A DNA stretch of 64,000 nt from Egibacter rhizosphaerae (GTDB lineage Bacteria; Actinomycetota; Nitriliruptoria; Euzebyales; Egibacteraceae), in assembly GCF_004322855.1 (NCBI RefSeq), contig NZ_CP036402.1:3968001-4032000 (forward strand), in the 5' to 3' direction. The position numbers and the translations under genes were made by a program. This document shows, piece by piece, positions 30,266 through 39,540 of this stretch (position 1 is the stretch's first letter; each line of letters starts with the position of its first letter). The notes below the pieces were generated by a model that searched no databases, was not told the origin of the DNA, and worked only from the letters and a program-made list of their open reading frames with translations.

Positions 30266-31627
30266 TCACAGCCCGAACGGCGACAGCGCCGCCAGGGTGA
30301 GCTGGTCGGCGAGGACCGTGATCGCGATCCCCAGGTAGATCAGCAGGCCCGTCGCGTCCACCAACGTGGTGATGATCGGTGCTGACAGGACCGCCGGATC
30401 GAGGCCCAGCCGCTTGGCGAGCATCGGCAGGGCGGCGCCGGCGAAGGTCGCCCAGATCACGATCACGAACAGCGTGCTCGCGATGATGACGCCGAACTCC
30501 GCCCCGAAGAACAGCGTCACGAGCGGGAACGCGAGCGCACCCAGCATCGCCCCGAGCATGACCCCGACCAGCAGCTCCCGCGAGACGACGCGCGGGAGGT
30601 CGCGGAAGCGGATCTCGTCGACGGCCATGGCGCGGATGACGACCGTCGAGGCCTGCGCCCCGGAGTTGCCTCCGGTGTCGATCAGGAGCGGGATGAAGAC
30701 CGCGAGCGTCGAGATCTGCTCGAGCGTCGCCTCGAAGGCGGTCAGCACGTTCACGGTCAGGGCGGCCGCGATCCCGAGGAACAGCAGCCACACCGCCCGC
30801 TTGCGAGCGAGATGGAACGGACCGACCGAGAGGTAGGGCCGCTCGAGCGGCTCGACACCACCGGCGCGGCTGACGTCCTCGGTGACCTCGCGCTCGAACA
30901 CCTCCATGGCGTCGTCGACGGTGACCACGCCGACGAGCCGGTCCTCGTGGTCGACGACGGGGACCACGAGGACGTCGGCCTCCTGGATCAGGCGGGCGAC
31001 CTCCTCCTGGTCGGCGTCGACGTCCACCGAGTGGACCTCGGTGCGCATGAGGTCGCCCACGCGCCTCGCCGAGTCCGCGAGCACCAGATCCCTGAGGCTG
31101 ATGACCCCGAGCAGCTTGCGTTGGTCGTCGGTGACGGGGAGCAGGTAGATCGTCTCGGCGGCCTCGCCGCTGCGGCGCACCTTCGCGAGCGCGTCCGCGA
31201 CGCTCATCGACGCCCGCAGGTTGACGTACTCCGGGGTCATCATCCGGCCGGCCGACTCCGGCGGATAACCGAGGAGGATGGCCGTCAGTTGGCGCTCGTC
31301 CGACGAGAGGCCCGCCCGCAGGCGGTTGGCGACCTTCGCGGGCATCTCGTCGAGGAGTCGGACGCGATCGTCGGGCTCCATCGACTCCACGAGCTCGCGG
31401 ACGCGTTCCTCCCGCAAGCTCTCGAGGAGCTCCTGCTGGTGGATCGGATCGAGCAGCTCGAAGACCTCGAGCGCGCGATCCTTGGCCAGCAGACGGAAGG
31501 GGATCGCGCGATCCTCGGGATCGAGGCGTGCCAGCTCGTCGGCGATGTCGAGCGCGCCGGTCTCCTCGAGCCAGGAACGCAGCGCGTTGACGTCGTTCGT
31601 GCGGGTCAGTTCCTGTAGCTCGGCCAC
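30266..31627 (-). CDS. mgtE: MgtE-type magnesium transporter
   Basis: A 453-residue Mg2+ channel. The N-terminal helical domain (residues about 20-130, with repeats such as LDPIHQQELLESL), two CBS domains (about 135-250; YLLPVTDDQRKLLGVISLRD and VPVVDHEDRLVGVVTVDD) and five membrane segments follow in the usual order. PLLIDTGGNSGAQASTVVIRA carries the pore residues, including the conserved Asp near the end. The cytosolic domains close the channel when Mg2+ is plentiful. The GTG at 31627 has GGAGG upstream; a GTG at 31645 is the alternative. It ends 7 bp from the convergent EAL gene. Confidence 0.92.
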   Translation of the reverse strand: MAELQELTRTNDVNALRSWLEETGALDIADELARLDPEDRAIPFRLLAKDRALEVFELLDPIHQQELLESLREERVRELVESMEPDDRVRLLDEMPAKVANRLRAGLSSDERQLTAILLGYPPESAGRMMTPEYVNLRASMSVADALAKVRRSGEAAETIYLLPVTDDQRKLLGVISLRDLVLADSARRVGDLMRTEVHSVDVDADQEEVARLIQEADVLVVPVVDHEDRLVGVVTVDDAMEVFEREVTEDVSRAGGVEPLERPYLSVGPFHLARKRAVWLLFLGIAAALTVNVLTAFEATLEQISTLAVFIPLLIDTGGNSGAQASTVVIRAMAVDEIRFRDLPRVVSRELLVGVMLGAMLGALAFPLVTLFFGAEFGVIIASTLFVIVIWATFAGAALPMLAKRLGLDPAVLSAPIITTLVDATGLLIYLGIAITVLADQLTLAALSPFGL

Positions 31628-31681
31628 GGATCGGCCTCCGGGCACCGCATCGACTCCGTCGGATGTTCGGACGTGCGCAGC

Positions 31682-32875
31682 CTAGCCTTCACCCGATCGA
31701 TCGGGGCCGGCGGCGGCCTCACCGACCGGCGTTCGCTCGGGACGGAGCAGCGGCACGATCAGCGCGGTGAGGACCGCCGCGACGCCGCCCGCCGTGAACG
31801 GCCCGAGCGGGCCGGCCGTGAAGAACCCCGCGGTCGGCGGTCCGAGGACGAATCCGGCGCTGAACGCCGCGTGGAACGCTCCGAAGGCCCGACCGCGGCG
31901 CGCCCCGCTCACGGCATCCGCCGCCTGGGCCGCCGCGACGGGGAAGAGGAGCGCGTAGCCGACCCCGAACACCGCGGCCCCCGCCGCGAGGACCGGCACA
32001 GAGCCGCCGGCCCCCAGGGCGACGAGGGCGATCGCGACGGCGATCAGGCCGGCGACCAGGGGGATCTCCGCGCGCACGCTGCGGCTGGTGTCCGCCAGCG
32101 GTGAGAGCATCAGCACTGCGGCGACGACGGCGAACAGCCCGAGCAGGCCGCCGCTGACCGCGGGTGCCGCGCCGAGCGCTTCGACGCGGAACGGGAGGAA
32201 CGCCGACAGCCCCCCGAGCGCGAACGTGAAGCCGAATGCGGCGAGCGACGCCCGACCGAGCCGGCGCAGCGCCGTCCGGGGCGCGGCGTCGGTGCGTGCC
32301 TCGGCCCGCTGGGGCTCGGGCAGCGCGAGGGCGGCGATGAGCAGGCCCAGCAGCAGGACGCCCGCGACGGAGATCGCGAGGGCCTCGAAGTTCACGCGGT
32401 CGGCCATCAACGCGGCGAGCGGTGGGCCGACGATCGCGGCCAACCCGATGCTGGCCCCGGTGCGCCCCATGGCACGGCCGCGGCGGTGGGTGCGGGTCAG
32501 GTCACCCACCAGCGTGAAGACCGCGGGAACGATGATCCCACCCCCGATGCCGTGCACGAGCCGGATTCCGAGGAGCTGACCGGGTGTCGCCGCGAGCGGA
32601 TAGCACGCGACCGCGACAGCGGCCAGCGTCAACCCGGCGAGCAGGACACGGCGGCGACCGAGTCGGTCGAGCAACACGCCGGCGAACGGGTTCGCGACGA
32701 GGTTGGTCGCCGAGTAGGCGCCGACGACGACGCCGACCATGACCTCGTCCGCGCCCAGGTCGTCGGCGTGCGGCCCGATGGTCGGCAGGAACGCGAACGT
32801 GTCGGCGAAGGCGAGGAAGGTGATCGCGTACGCCGCGAGCAACGGCGGTGAAACGCGGGGGGACACGGCGGACAC
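31682..32875 (-). CDS. MFS transporter
   Basis: A 397-residue carrier of the major facilitator superfamily with about 12 hydrophobic segments in two halves. The loop motif between segments 2 and 3 is visible as AGVLLDRLGRRRVLLAG, and GRAMGRTGASIGLAAIVGPPLAAL lies in the drug-exporter-like segment 5. It is probably a drug or metabolite exporter (DHA-type), but the substrate is unknown. It begins with GTG and lies upstream of mgtE on the same strand with a 54-bp gap, so some co-transcription is possible. Confidence 0.85.
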   Translation of the reverse strand: MSAVSPRVSPPLLAAYAITFLAFADTFAFLPTIGPHADDLGADEVMVGVVVGAYSATNLVANPFAGVLLDRLGRRRVLLAGLTLAAVAVACYPLAATPGQLLGIRLVHGIGGGIIVPAVFTLVGDLTRTHRRGRAMGRTGASIGLAAIVGPPLAALMADRVNFEALAISVAGVLLLGLLIAALALPEPQRAEARTDAAPRTALRRLGRASLAAFGFTFALGGLSAFLPFRVEALGAAPAVSGGLLGLFAVVAAVLMLSPLADTSRSVRAEIPLVAGLIAVAIALVALGAGGSVPVLAAGAAVFGVGYALLFPVAAAQAADAVSGARRGRAFGAFHAAFSAGFVLGPPTAGFFTAGPLGPFTAGGVAAVLTALIVPLLRPERTPVGEAAAGPDRSGEG

Positions 32876-32947
32876 GTCGCCAGCCTATGCCGGGCGCGCA
32901 GCCTTGGGCGTGTGTCCGTCCGGGTCGATGACGCGATCGGCCGTGAC

Positions 32948-34684
32948 TCAGCGCATCGCTGACGAATCCTCGAGGTAGCGCGCCTCGATCGCTCGCCGGA
33001 TCCCTTCGGCGACTGCACCTGCGGGGAGGTTCGGCGCATCCGCGCGACCCTCAACCCGGCTGATGGCCTCGGCGAGGCGCTCGTCCTGCAGTACCTCGCG
33101 TGTCCAGGTGGAGAAGTCGCGATGTCGGGCGTGGGCATCGACGGTGTCCGTTGGTGCCGCGGCGAGCTGCCGGTGGAGGTCGCGGACGTTGCTGGCGGCG
33201 GTGATCTGCGGGTGGGGATGGAAATAGAACCGCAGGTGAGGAGGGAGGTCGCTATCGGTGTACTTGCGCCAATGGCGCACGTGGGGGGTTGACCGCCACC
33301 GCGGCTGGAAGACGACCGGTTCACCGCCCTCGTCCCGTCGCCAGAGCAGTGCGCGTCCGGGCTCCTCACCGAGCTCCTCGGCCAGCTCTGGCCTCGGGAG
33401 GCCGATCAACTCGCTCGCGAAGTCCAGCACCTCCTCGGCCCCGTCGCGGCCTCCGGACGTGACGACGAGGGCCTCGATGCGGTCCACCGTTGGGTCGCAG
33501 AGGTCGCGTGGCTGGTAGGTCGCGTAGCAGAGGCCGGGTGCGTTGTCGATGGCTCGAGCGCTCAACGCGGGATCCACACCCAGGCGATGCGCTTCGTCGA
33601 GGAAGATCCAGTTCGGGAGGCCGATGGCCTCTCGCTGCGCGAGCACGGCGGGCAGGGCCGCGTCGAGGTACGCACGCTCGTTTCGGTCGGCGAGCAGTGA
33701 GAGGTCGAGGATGACGCCTCCGGCGCGCTGACGCACGAGCGCGACGAGCTGCTCGGGGGATGGCAGTGGATCGGCCCCCCCGACGGTGAGCACGCCCTGT
33801 TTCCGCCCCAGGCCACAGTGCTCGCCCTCGCGGTCGATGAGCAGCACGCTGTACTCCATCCGGACCAGTTGCTCGGCGACCATCCCAGCCACGTACGACT
33901 TGCCGGAGGCGCTCCCCCCGCTGATCAGCACGGTTGCCTGTGAGGCGGGCAGACGCACCGGCTCGCCCCGATCGACGGTGTGCCCGATCTCCACCTGCCA
34001 GCGCTCTGGCCATACCCGCTCCCGGCCGTCGAGCAGGGGACCCCGGAGAAGCTCCACGACACCCGCGCCGTTCGGTGCGTCAAGCACCACGTCCGCCCGC
34101 TGTTTCAGCGCGTCGACGGCGTTGCCGACGGCGACCCCGACGGCGCAGGTCTCCAGCAGGTGGTGATCGTTCTCCGCGTCACCGACGGCGATCGTGCCGT
34201 GTCGCGATATCCCGAGCTGCGACAAGGCCGCCGCCACCCCCGTTCCCTTCGTTACCCCGCTGGGGAGCACCATCAGGGAATCTCGGTTGTGGGAGATCTG
34301 GCAGTCGAGACCCAGGAGAGCGATCTCCTCCTGAACCGTGCTCGCGTGGCGGGCATCGCAAGCCAACAAGACGCGGCCACGGCGCAGGGGGACGTCCCGG
34401 TGCGCGAGAGCGTCCGCCAGATGGGCATCGACGGGAAGGGCGACATCGTGTACCCCGTCGGCATCGGCGATAACGGCGCCGTTCTCGGCGACGATCGCGT
34501 CCAACTCCCCGTCGACGCCGGGGAAGTCCGCTCGCAACTCCGCGAGGATCCGCCCCGTCACGAGCACCACCGTGCGCCCCGATCGCCGGGTCTCGCGGAC
34601 GGCTTCGAGGACCTCCTGCTCGGGCCGCTCCGTGGTGGTGAGCGTGCCGTCGTAGTCCAAGGCCACGGCTTGGAGCCCGGGCAT
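32948..34684 (-). CDS. HAD phosphatase / P-loop ATPase fusion protein
   Basis: A 578-residue protein joining two unrelated enzymes. Residues about 5-220 are a Cof-type HAD hydrolase: DYDGTLT (nucleophile Asp), LVTGR, SGVTKGTG (Lys) and GDAENDHH (Asp pair). Residues about 240-460 are a HerA/DUF87-like P-loop ATPase: GGSASGKSYVAG (Walker A), LLIDREGEHCGL and WIFLDEAHRLG (Walker B). A C-terminal helical part of about 120 residues is unassigned. The HAD part may remove phosphate from a sugar phosphate; the ATPase part lacks the pumping partner domains of HerA. The ATG at 34684 opens the HAD domain. The combined role is not known. Confidence 0.8.
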   Translation of the reverse strand: MPGLQAVALDYDGTLTTTERPEQEVLEAVRETRRSGRTVVLVTGRILAELRADFPGVDGELDAIVAENGAVIADADGVHDVALPVDAHLADALAHRDVPLRRGRVLLACDARHASTVQEEIALLGLDCQISHNRDSLMVLPSGVTKGTGVAAALSQLGISRHGTIAVGDAENDHHLLETCAVGVAVGNAVDALKQRADVVLDAPNGAGVVELLRGPLLDGRERVWPERWQVEIGHTVDRGEPVRLPASQATVLISGGSASGKSYVAGMVAEQLVRMEYSVLLIDREGEHCGLGRKQGVLTVGGADPLPSPEQLVALVRQRAGGVILDLSLLADRNERAYLDAALPAVLAQREAIGLPNWIFLDEAHRLGVDPALSARAIDNAPGLCYATYQPRDLCDPTVDRIEALVVTSGGRDGAEEVLDFASELIGLPRPELAEELGEEPGRALLWRRDEGGEPVVFQPRWRSTPHVRHWRKYTDSDLPPHLRFYFHPHPQITAASNVRDLHRQLAAAPTDTVDAHARHRDFSTWTREVLQDERLAEAISRVEGRADAPNLPAGAVAEGIRRAIEARYLEDSSAMR

Positions 34685-34841
34685 CGTCTCCCCCTATCGG
34701 GTCGATCTCGCGGATGCGGCGTTCGCATCAACGAGCATGCCCCGTCGACAGCCCCACCAGATCTGATCCGGAGACAGGAACTCGCGGGTGGGGGTGCCAT
34801 GGGCAGCCACCGCCGTTGACCGCGCCCGGTACTTGGCGGGT

Positions 34842-35088
34842 TCATCCTTGTCCCCGCAGGTAGACGAACAGCCCCGTGGACGCCATCGCCGCCGTCGAGA
34901 ACGCCGCGCCTAACGAGATGTAGACGCCGGCGACGACGGCCAGCGCGAGGGTGGTCGTCGTGGGGGCGTGCGCCTTGTCGAGCCCGACGCTCTCCACCTT
35001 TGCGCGCCATCTCGTCCGGCGCGTACGCGTCGATCAGTGACCAACGCCCTTTGTCCTCGGGGGGACGGCTGATCGGCTGGTGGGCCAC
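34842..35088 (-). pseudogene. Formate/nitrite transporter (FocA/NirC family) remnant
   Basis: From a GTG at 35088 (perfect AGGAGG upstream) the frame gives HQPISRPPEDKGRWSLIDAY and then APDEMARK. Read on with one G removed at about 34996-35001, it continues VESVGLDKAHAPTTTTLALA, VVAGVYISLGAAFSTAAMAS, TGLFVYLRGQG and stop. This matches the FNT family first helix (APDEMA.K.ES.G..KA, LA.VAGVYISLGA), but only about 80 of the usual 280 residues remain. The end, FVYLRG, resembles the C terminus of the family, so an internal deletion seems to have joined the two ends. Both the frameshift and the truncation make it non-functional. Confidence 0.7.
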
Positions 35089-35271
35089 CTCGCACCTCCT
35101 GTGCGGCTCGGTCCGCCGGCCGTCGCCCCCGGGAGCGGGGAACGGGCGCACTGTGATGCCATCGTTGCGAGTATCGCCGGGTCGCCGTCGCGTGAACGGG
35201 TCGTTCGGCCGCCCGTGGGGTGACGGTTGGCCGGTGTCGACGAGCCCGCTGCGGCTAATAGTGGTAGCGAA

Positions 35272-35301
35272 ACGGGAGACCCGTGGTGCGGGGTCTCCCG
35301 T
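35272..35301. other. 11-bp hairpin immediately before the P-type ATPase start
   Basis: ACGGGAGACCC (35272-35282) and GGGTCTCCCGT (35291-35301) form an 11-bp perfect stem with an 8-nt loop, ending 9 nt before the ATG at 35311. It could be an RNA hairpin controlling translation, or a terminator without a T-run. It does not match a known riboswitch that I could recognise. A TAATAG box precedes it at about 35256. Confidence 0.55.
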
Positions 35302-35310
35302 ACCGCTGAG

Positions 35311-38169
35311 ATGTGGGGGTGCACCGTGGAGACGGGCGTGGACCGCACGCAGACGCCGACGAGGGACGCGTCGGGGGTGGATGCGCCCTGGCGTCCGGAG
35401 GCCCAGCTGACGGTGGCCTGGCACGCCCTCGAGGCGGACGACGTCTGGCCCCGCCTGAGGGTCGGCGCGGAGGGTCTGGACGACGACGCGGCAGCGGCCC
35501 GGTTGGCCGAGGCCGGCCCGAACTCCGTGGGCACCGACGAGCCGCCGAGCGCGTGGGCCGTCCTGTTGCGGCAGTTCACGAGCCCGCTGATCTGGATCCT
35601 GCTCGTCGCCGCGGTCGTGACCGTTGTCATCGGCGAGTACGTCGACACGGGTGTGATCGCGGCCGTGCTCGTCCTGAACGCGACGATCGGGTTCGTGCAG
35701 GAGCGCAAGGCCGAGAAGTCGGTGCAGGCGCTGATGAAGCTCGCAGCCCCCAAGTCCACGGTCCGCCGTGGCGGTCGGCTCGTGGAGGTGCCCAGCGAGG
35801 AGGTCGTGCCGGGCGACGTCGTGATGCTCGAGTCGGGGGTCCGCGTCCCGGCCGACCTGCGACTGGTCGCCAGCACGGCCCTCGAGATCGACGAGTCGCT
35901 CCTCACCGGAGAATCCCGGCCCGCCCGCAAGCGCGTCGACCCGGTGGACGAGGAGGCCCTTGCGGCGGACCGCACCTCGATGGCCCACATGGGCAGCGCC
36001 GTCGCGCGGGGGCGCGGGGAGGGCATCGTCGTCACGACCGGTGCGCAGACCGAGCTGGGACAGATCGCCGAGTCGATCCGCGCGGAGGAGCAGCCCGAGA
36101 GTCCCCTCACGCGGCGGATGCACCGCTTCGCGAACATCATCGCGCTCGCGGTCGGCGGCTCGGCACTGGCGGCCCTTCTGTTGGGGCTGATCGTCGGCGA
36201 GCCGATCGGCGAGATGTTCCTGACCGCGGTGGCGCTGGCGGTCGCCATCGTCCCTGAGGGATTGCCGATCGCGTTGACCGTCGCGATGGCGTTGGGGGTG
36301 CGCCGCATGGCCCGGCGGCGGGCGATCGTGCGCAACCTCCCCGCGGTCGAGACGCTCGGGTCGACGCAGGTCATCGGCTCGGACAAGACCGGGACGCTCA
36401 CCGAGAACCGCATGACCGTCACCCGGCTGTGGACACCCGACGGGTCGTTCGCGATTCGGCCGCAGGACGCGACGCAGGGGGTTCCCGCGATCGACCGCGA
36501 GCGGGTTTCCCCGGTCGGACGGGACGCCGCCTCAGCGGCGCTGCTCACGGGAGTGCTGACCAACGAGTCGTATCTCGTCACGGTTGACGAGGACGGTGCC
36601 GGTCCCGAGCCGCGCGGGGACCCCACCGAGGGAGCCCTGCTGATGGCCGCGTGGCGTGCCGGCATCGAACCCGAGTACGTTCGCGGAGCACACAGCGTCG
36701 AGGCCGAGCAGCCGTTCGAGTCCGCGCTCCAGTACTCGGCCAGCCTTCGCCGGTAGGACGATCGGCGGACCCTCTACGTGAAGGGCGCCCCTGAGCGGGT
36801 GATCGAGCTCTGCACGACCATGCGGGTCGAGGGTCGGGACGAGCCCCTCGACACGGAGGCGGCGCTGGCCGCGGCGGAGCGCATGGCCGAGGCCGGGCTC
36901 CGCGTGCTTGCGCTCGCGATCCGGGAGGGCGCGCCGCAGGTCGACGACGACCGACCGCCCGAGCCCCGTGAGCTCACGCTGGTGGGGTTGCAGGGGATGC
37001 TCGACCCACCCCGCCCGGGGGTCGCCGACGCGATCGCCGGGTGCCGCGACGCGGGGATGCGGGTGATCATGATCACCGGGGACCACGGCGTCACCGCCCG
37101 TGCCATCGCGCGCGACATCGGGATCCTGGATCAGGGTTCGGGAGAGCACGGGTTCGACGACGCGGTCGTGCTGACCGGCCGTGAGCTCGAGCGCATGAGC
37201 GACGAGGAACTGCGGGACCGGGTGCCGCAGGTGGATGTATTCGCCCGAGCCGCGCCCGAGCACAAGCACCGCATCGTCAAGGCGTTGCAGGCACACGACA
37301 ACATCACCGCGATCACCGGCGACGGCGTCAACGACGGGCCAGCGCTCAAGGCCGCCGACATCGGGGTGGCGATGGGCCGCGACGGCACGGACGTGGCGCG
37401 CGAGGCCAGCGACATGGTCCTCACCGACGACGACTTCGTGTCGATCTACGCTGCGGTGGAGGAGGGACGGGTCGTCTTCGACAACGTCCGCAAGGTCACC
37501 TACTTTCTGTTGTCGACGGGTGTCGCCGCGATCGGCCTCCTGCTGACCTCCCTGGGCGCGGGGTTGACCCTGCCCCTGCTGCCGGCGCAACTGCTCTGGC
37601 TGAACGTCGTGACGAACGGGCTCCAGGACGTGGCCCTGGCCTTCGAGCCCGGAGAGAAGGGCGTGCTCGACCGGCCGCCGCGGCGCCCGGAGGAGCCGGT
37701 GGTCTCGGGCCTGTTGTGGGAGCGGACCGCGCTCACGGGGATCGTGATGGCCGCCGGGGCCCTGTGGCTCTACCTGTGGGCGGCCGGGCAGGACTTCACG
37801 CTCGAGCAGCAGCGCGCGGTGGCGCTCACCACGCTCGTGCTGGCCATGGCCTTCCACGTCTACAACGCCCGCAGCGAGCGGCGATCCTTCTTCGCGCTGA
37901 GCCCGCTGCGCAACCCGTTCCTGCTCGCCGCGACGGCGGGAGCGCTCGCGATCCACGCGCTCGCGTTGCAGTGGGAGCCGACCCAGTTCGTGTTGCGCGT
38001 CGAGCCCGTCGACGGGGGCACCTGGTTGCGCATGGTCGCGGTGGCGGCGTTGGTGGTCCTCGTGAGCGAGTTGCACAAGCTGCTGCGGCGTCCGCGACCG
38101 TCAGCCCACCGTGAGGCGGCGGGCGAGGAGCGAGCCGTCGGAGCGGCGGTCACGGGCCGGGCCGAATAG
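35311..38169 (+). pseudogene. P2-type cation-transporting ATPase, interrupted by an in-frame TAG
   Basis: Two open segments in the same frame (35311-36753 and 36757-38169) form a P2-type ATPase of about 950 residues. Upstream of the stop are the cation ATPase N-terminal domain, membrane pairs, the actuator loop (DESLLTGESRPA) and the phosphorylation motif SDKTGTLTENRM. Just after the TAG at 36754-36756 come RRTLYVKGAPERV (nucleotide-binding site), MITGDHGVTA, AITGDGVNDGPALKAADIG and the last membrane segments. Such enzymes move Ca2+, Mg2+ or Na+. The stop lies in the nucleotide-binding domain, so the gene is probably inactive, unless the TAG is an assembly error. A GTG at 35326 is an alternative start. 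Confidence 0.8.
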
Positions 38170-38202
38170 CCGTCCGCGGCATCCGCGCCGAGCGCGGACG
38201 GC
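38169..38202. terminator. Terminator-like hairpin between convergent genes
   Basis: GCCGTCCGCG (38169-38178) and CGCGGACGGC (38193-38202) form a 10-bp perfect stem with a 14-nt loop, right at the stop codon of the ATPase gene and ahead of the convergent CBS-BON gene. No T-run follows. Confidence 0.6.
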
Positions 38203-38263
38203 GCGGGGTCAGCGCGTGGCTGATCGCCGGTCGAGGAGGTCACCTACGCCCCCGTCGGCTGAC

Positions 38264-39421
38264 TCAGAACGTGGGCGGGTAGGGGACGAGGTCGTCCACG
38301 TGCCAGCCGAGCCCCTCGGTTCGGACGTCCATCACCCCGTCCACAGCGCCGACGTGCGCCGGCAGTTCCGTGGCGACGCTGCGTGCCGGTGCCGTCCCGT
38401 CGAGGGTCACGGTGCCCCATTCGACCCAGGCCCGGACGTCGGGGGCCTCGTGCTCGTCGAGCACGTGCCGGACGGCCAGTTCGATGTCGTCGTCCTCGCG
38501 CAGCAACGCGGCCAGGACGTCGTGGCGCGACACGATGCCAGCGACCTTGCCTTGATCGACCACCACGAGGCGGCTGAGGTCGTGGTCGAGCAGCTCGCGG
38601 GCGACGTCCGACAGCTGCGCGCCGGGCGCGGTCACCCGGGCGGGCTGCGTCGCGGCCTCCGCTGCCGTGCGCGCCTCGCGACGCCGTTCCTCTTCCCGCG
38701 CTCGCGGCCCGAGCGCGAACCGCTCCCGGGCTTCCTTGGCCAGTAGGTCCCGCTCGGACAGGACGCCGAGGAGCTCACCGTCCGGCCCGAGCACCGGCGC
38801 GCCGGACACCGCGGCGTGGAACAGCATCAGGGCGGCGGTTCGCACCGGCAGATCCGCGTCGATGGTGATCGGATCGGGTGTCATGACGTCGGCGACGCGC
38901 AGGGGCTCGCCGCGGCGGAGGCCCGCGGGGGCGGACGGTGGGCCCTCCGGAGCGGTCTCGCGGAGCGCCTCCGCCAGCCCTTCGAGCAGACGCCGCGCCG
39001 TTTCGCGCGCGACCGAGTGCAGAGCGACGGCGTCCACGAACCCGCCGACCGGCCCCAGTGGTGTGCGATAGCTCCCTGCGAGCGTCAGGTGCCCGCCGTC
39101 GGCGTGGGTGGGCTGGAACTCCAAGGAGCCCTCGAAGCTCGGGAACGCGAACCCGGCGCCCTCCGCGTGCCAGTCGATCGGAATGACGAATCGCGACCCT
39201 CGGTGGAAGGCCACCCCGGTCGAGACCCGCACGGCCTTGTCGACCTCGAGCGCGGCCACGCGCGTCGACAGGCGCAACGGGTAGGAGCCGTCGGCCGCGG
39301 GCTCGGACTCCTCGCTGTCGGTGGCGGCGCGCAGCAGCGCGTCGATGTCGTGCTGCAACCGGGTCTCGACCCGGTCGGGTGGCTCCAGCAGCGGCCGGTA
39401 CGTGTACAGCCAGCGGCGCAT
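38264..39421 (-). CDS. SRPBCC - CBS pair - BON domain protein
   Basis: A 385-residue protein. Residues about 45-160 resemble an SRPBCC/START-like barrel (STGVAFHRGSRFVIPIDWHA, GSLEFQPTHADGGHLTLAG). Two CBS motifs follow, VADVMTPDPITIDADLPVRT and VARELLDHDLSRLVVVDQGK, which in this family bind adenosine nucleotides. The last 60 residues (VRHVLDEHEAPDVRAWVEWG, DGVMDVRTEG) are a BON domain, usually phospholipid- or membrane-interacting. No signal peptide is seen. The start ATG is at 39421. CBS-BON proteins are common, but an SRPBCC barrel in front is unusual. Its role may be energy sensing. Confidence 0.75.
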   Translation of the reverse strand: MRRWLYTYRPLLEPPDRVETRLQHDIDALLRAATDSEESEPAADGSYPLRLSTRVAALEVDKAVRVSTGVAFHRGSRFVIPIDWHAEGAGFAFPSFEGSLEFQPTHADGGHLTLAGSYRTPLGPVGGFVDAVALHSVARETARRLLEGLAEALRETAPEGPPSAPAGLRRGEPLRVADVMTPDPITIDADLPVRTAALMLFHAAVSGAPVLGPDGELLGVLSERDLLAKEARERFALGPRAREEERRREARTAAEAATQPARVTAPGAQLSDVARELLDHDLSRLVVVDQGKVAGIVSRHDVLAALLREDDDIELAVRHVLDEHEAPDVRAWVEWGTVTLDGTAPARSVATELPAHVGAVDGVMDVRTEGLGWHVDDLVPYPPTF

Positions 39422-39540
39422 CGCCCGCCTCCTCGGTCACGGCCAGGGCAGGACCGCTCGTGCGGTTGCTGCGCCGAGTCTCCCCGTGGGGACGACCGCT
39501 CAACGGGTCGGACGGCCCGCCGAACCCGCCGACCGTCCTG

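Noticed and set aside
36754-36756. TAG as a pyrrolysine or programmed read-through codon
   Set aside because: The family has no pyrrolysine members, no PYLIS-like structure was seen, and a point mutation or assembly error is simpler.
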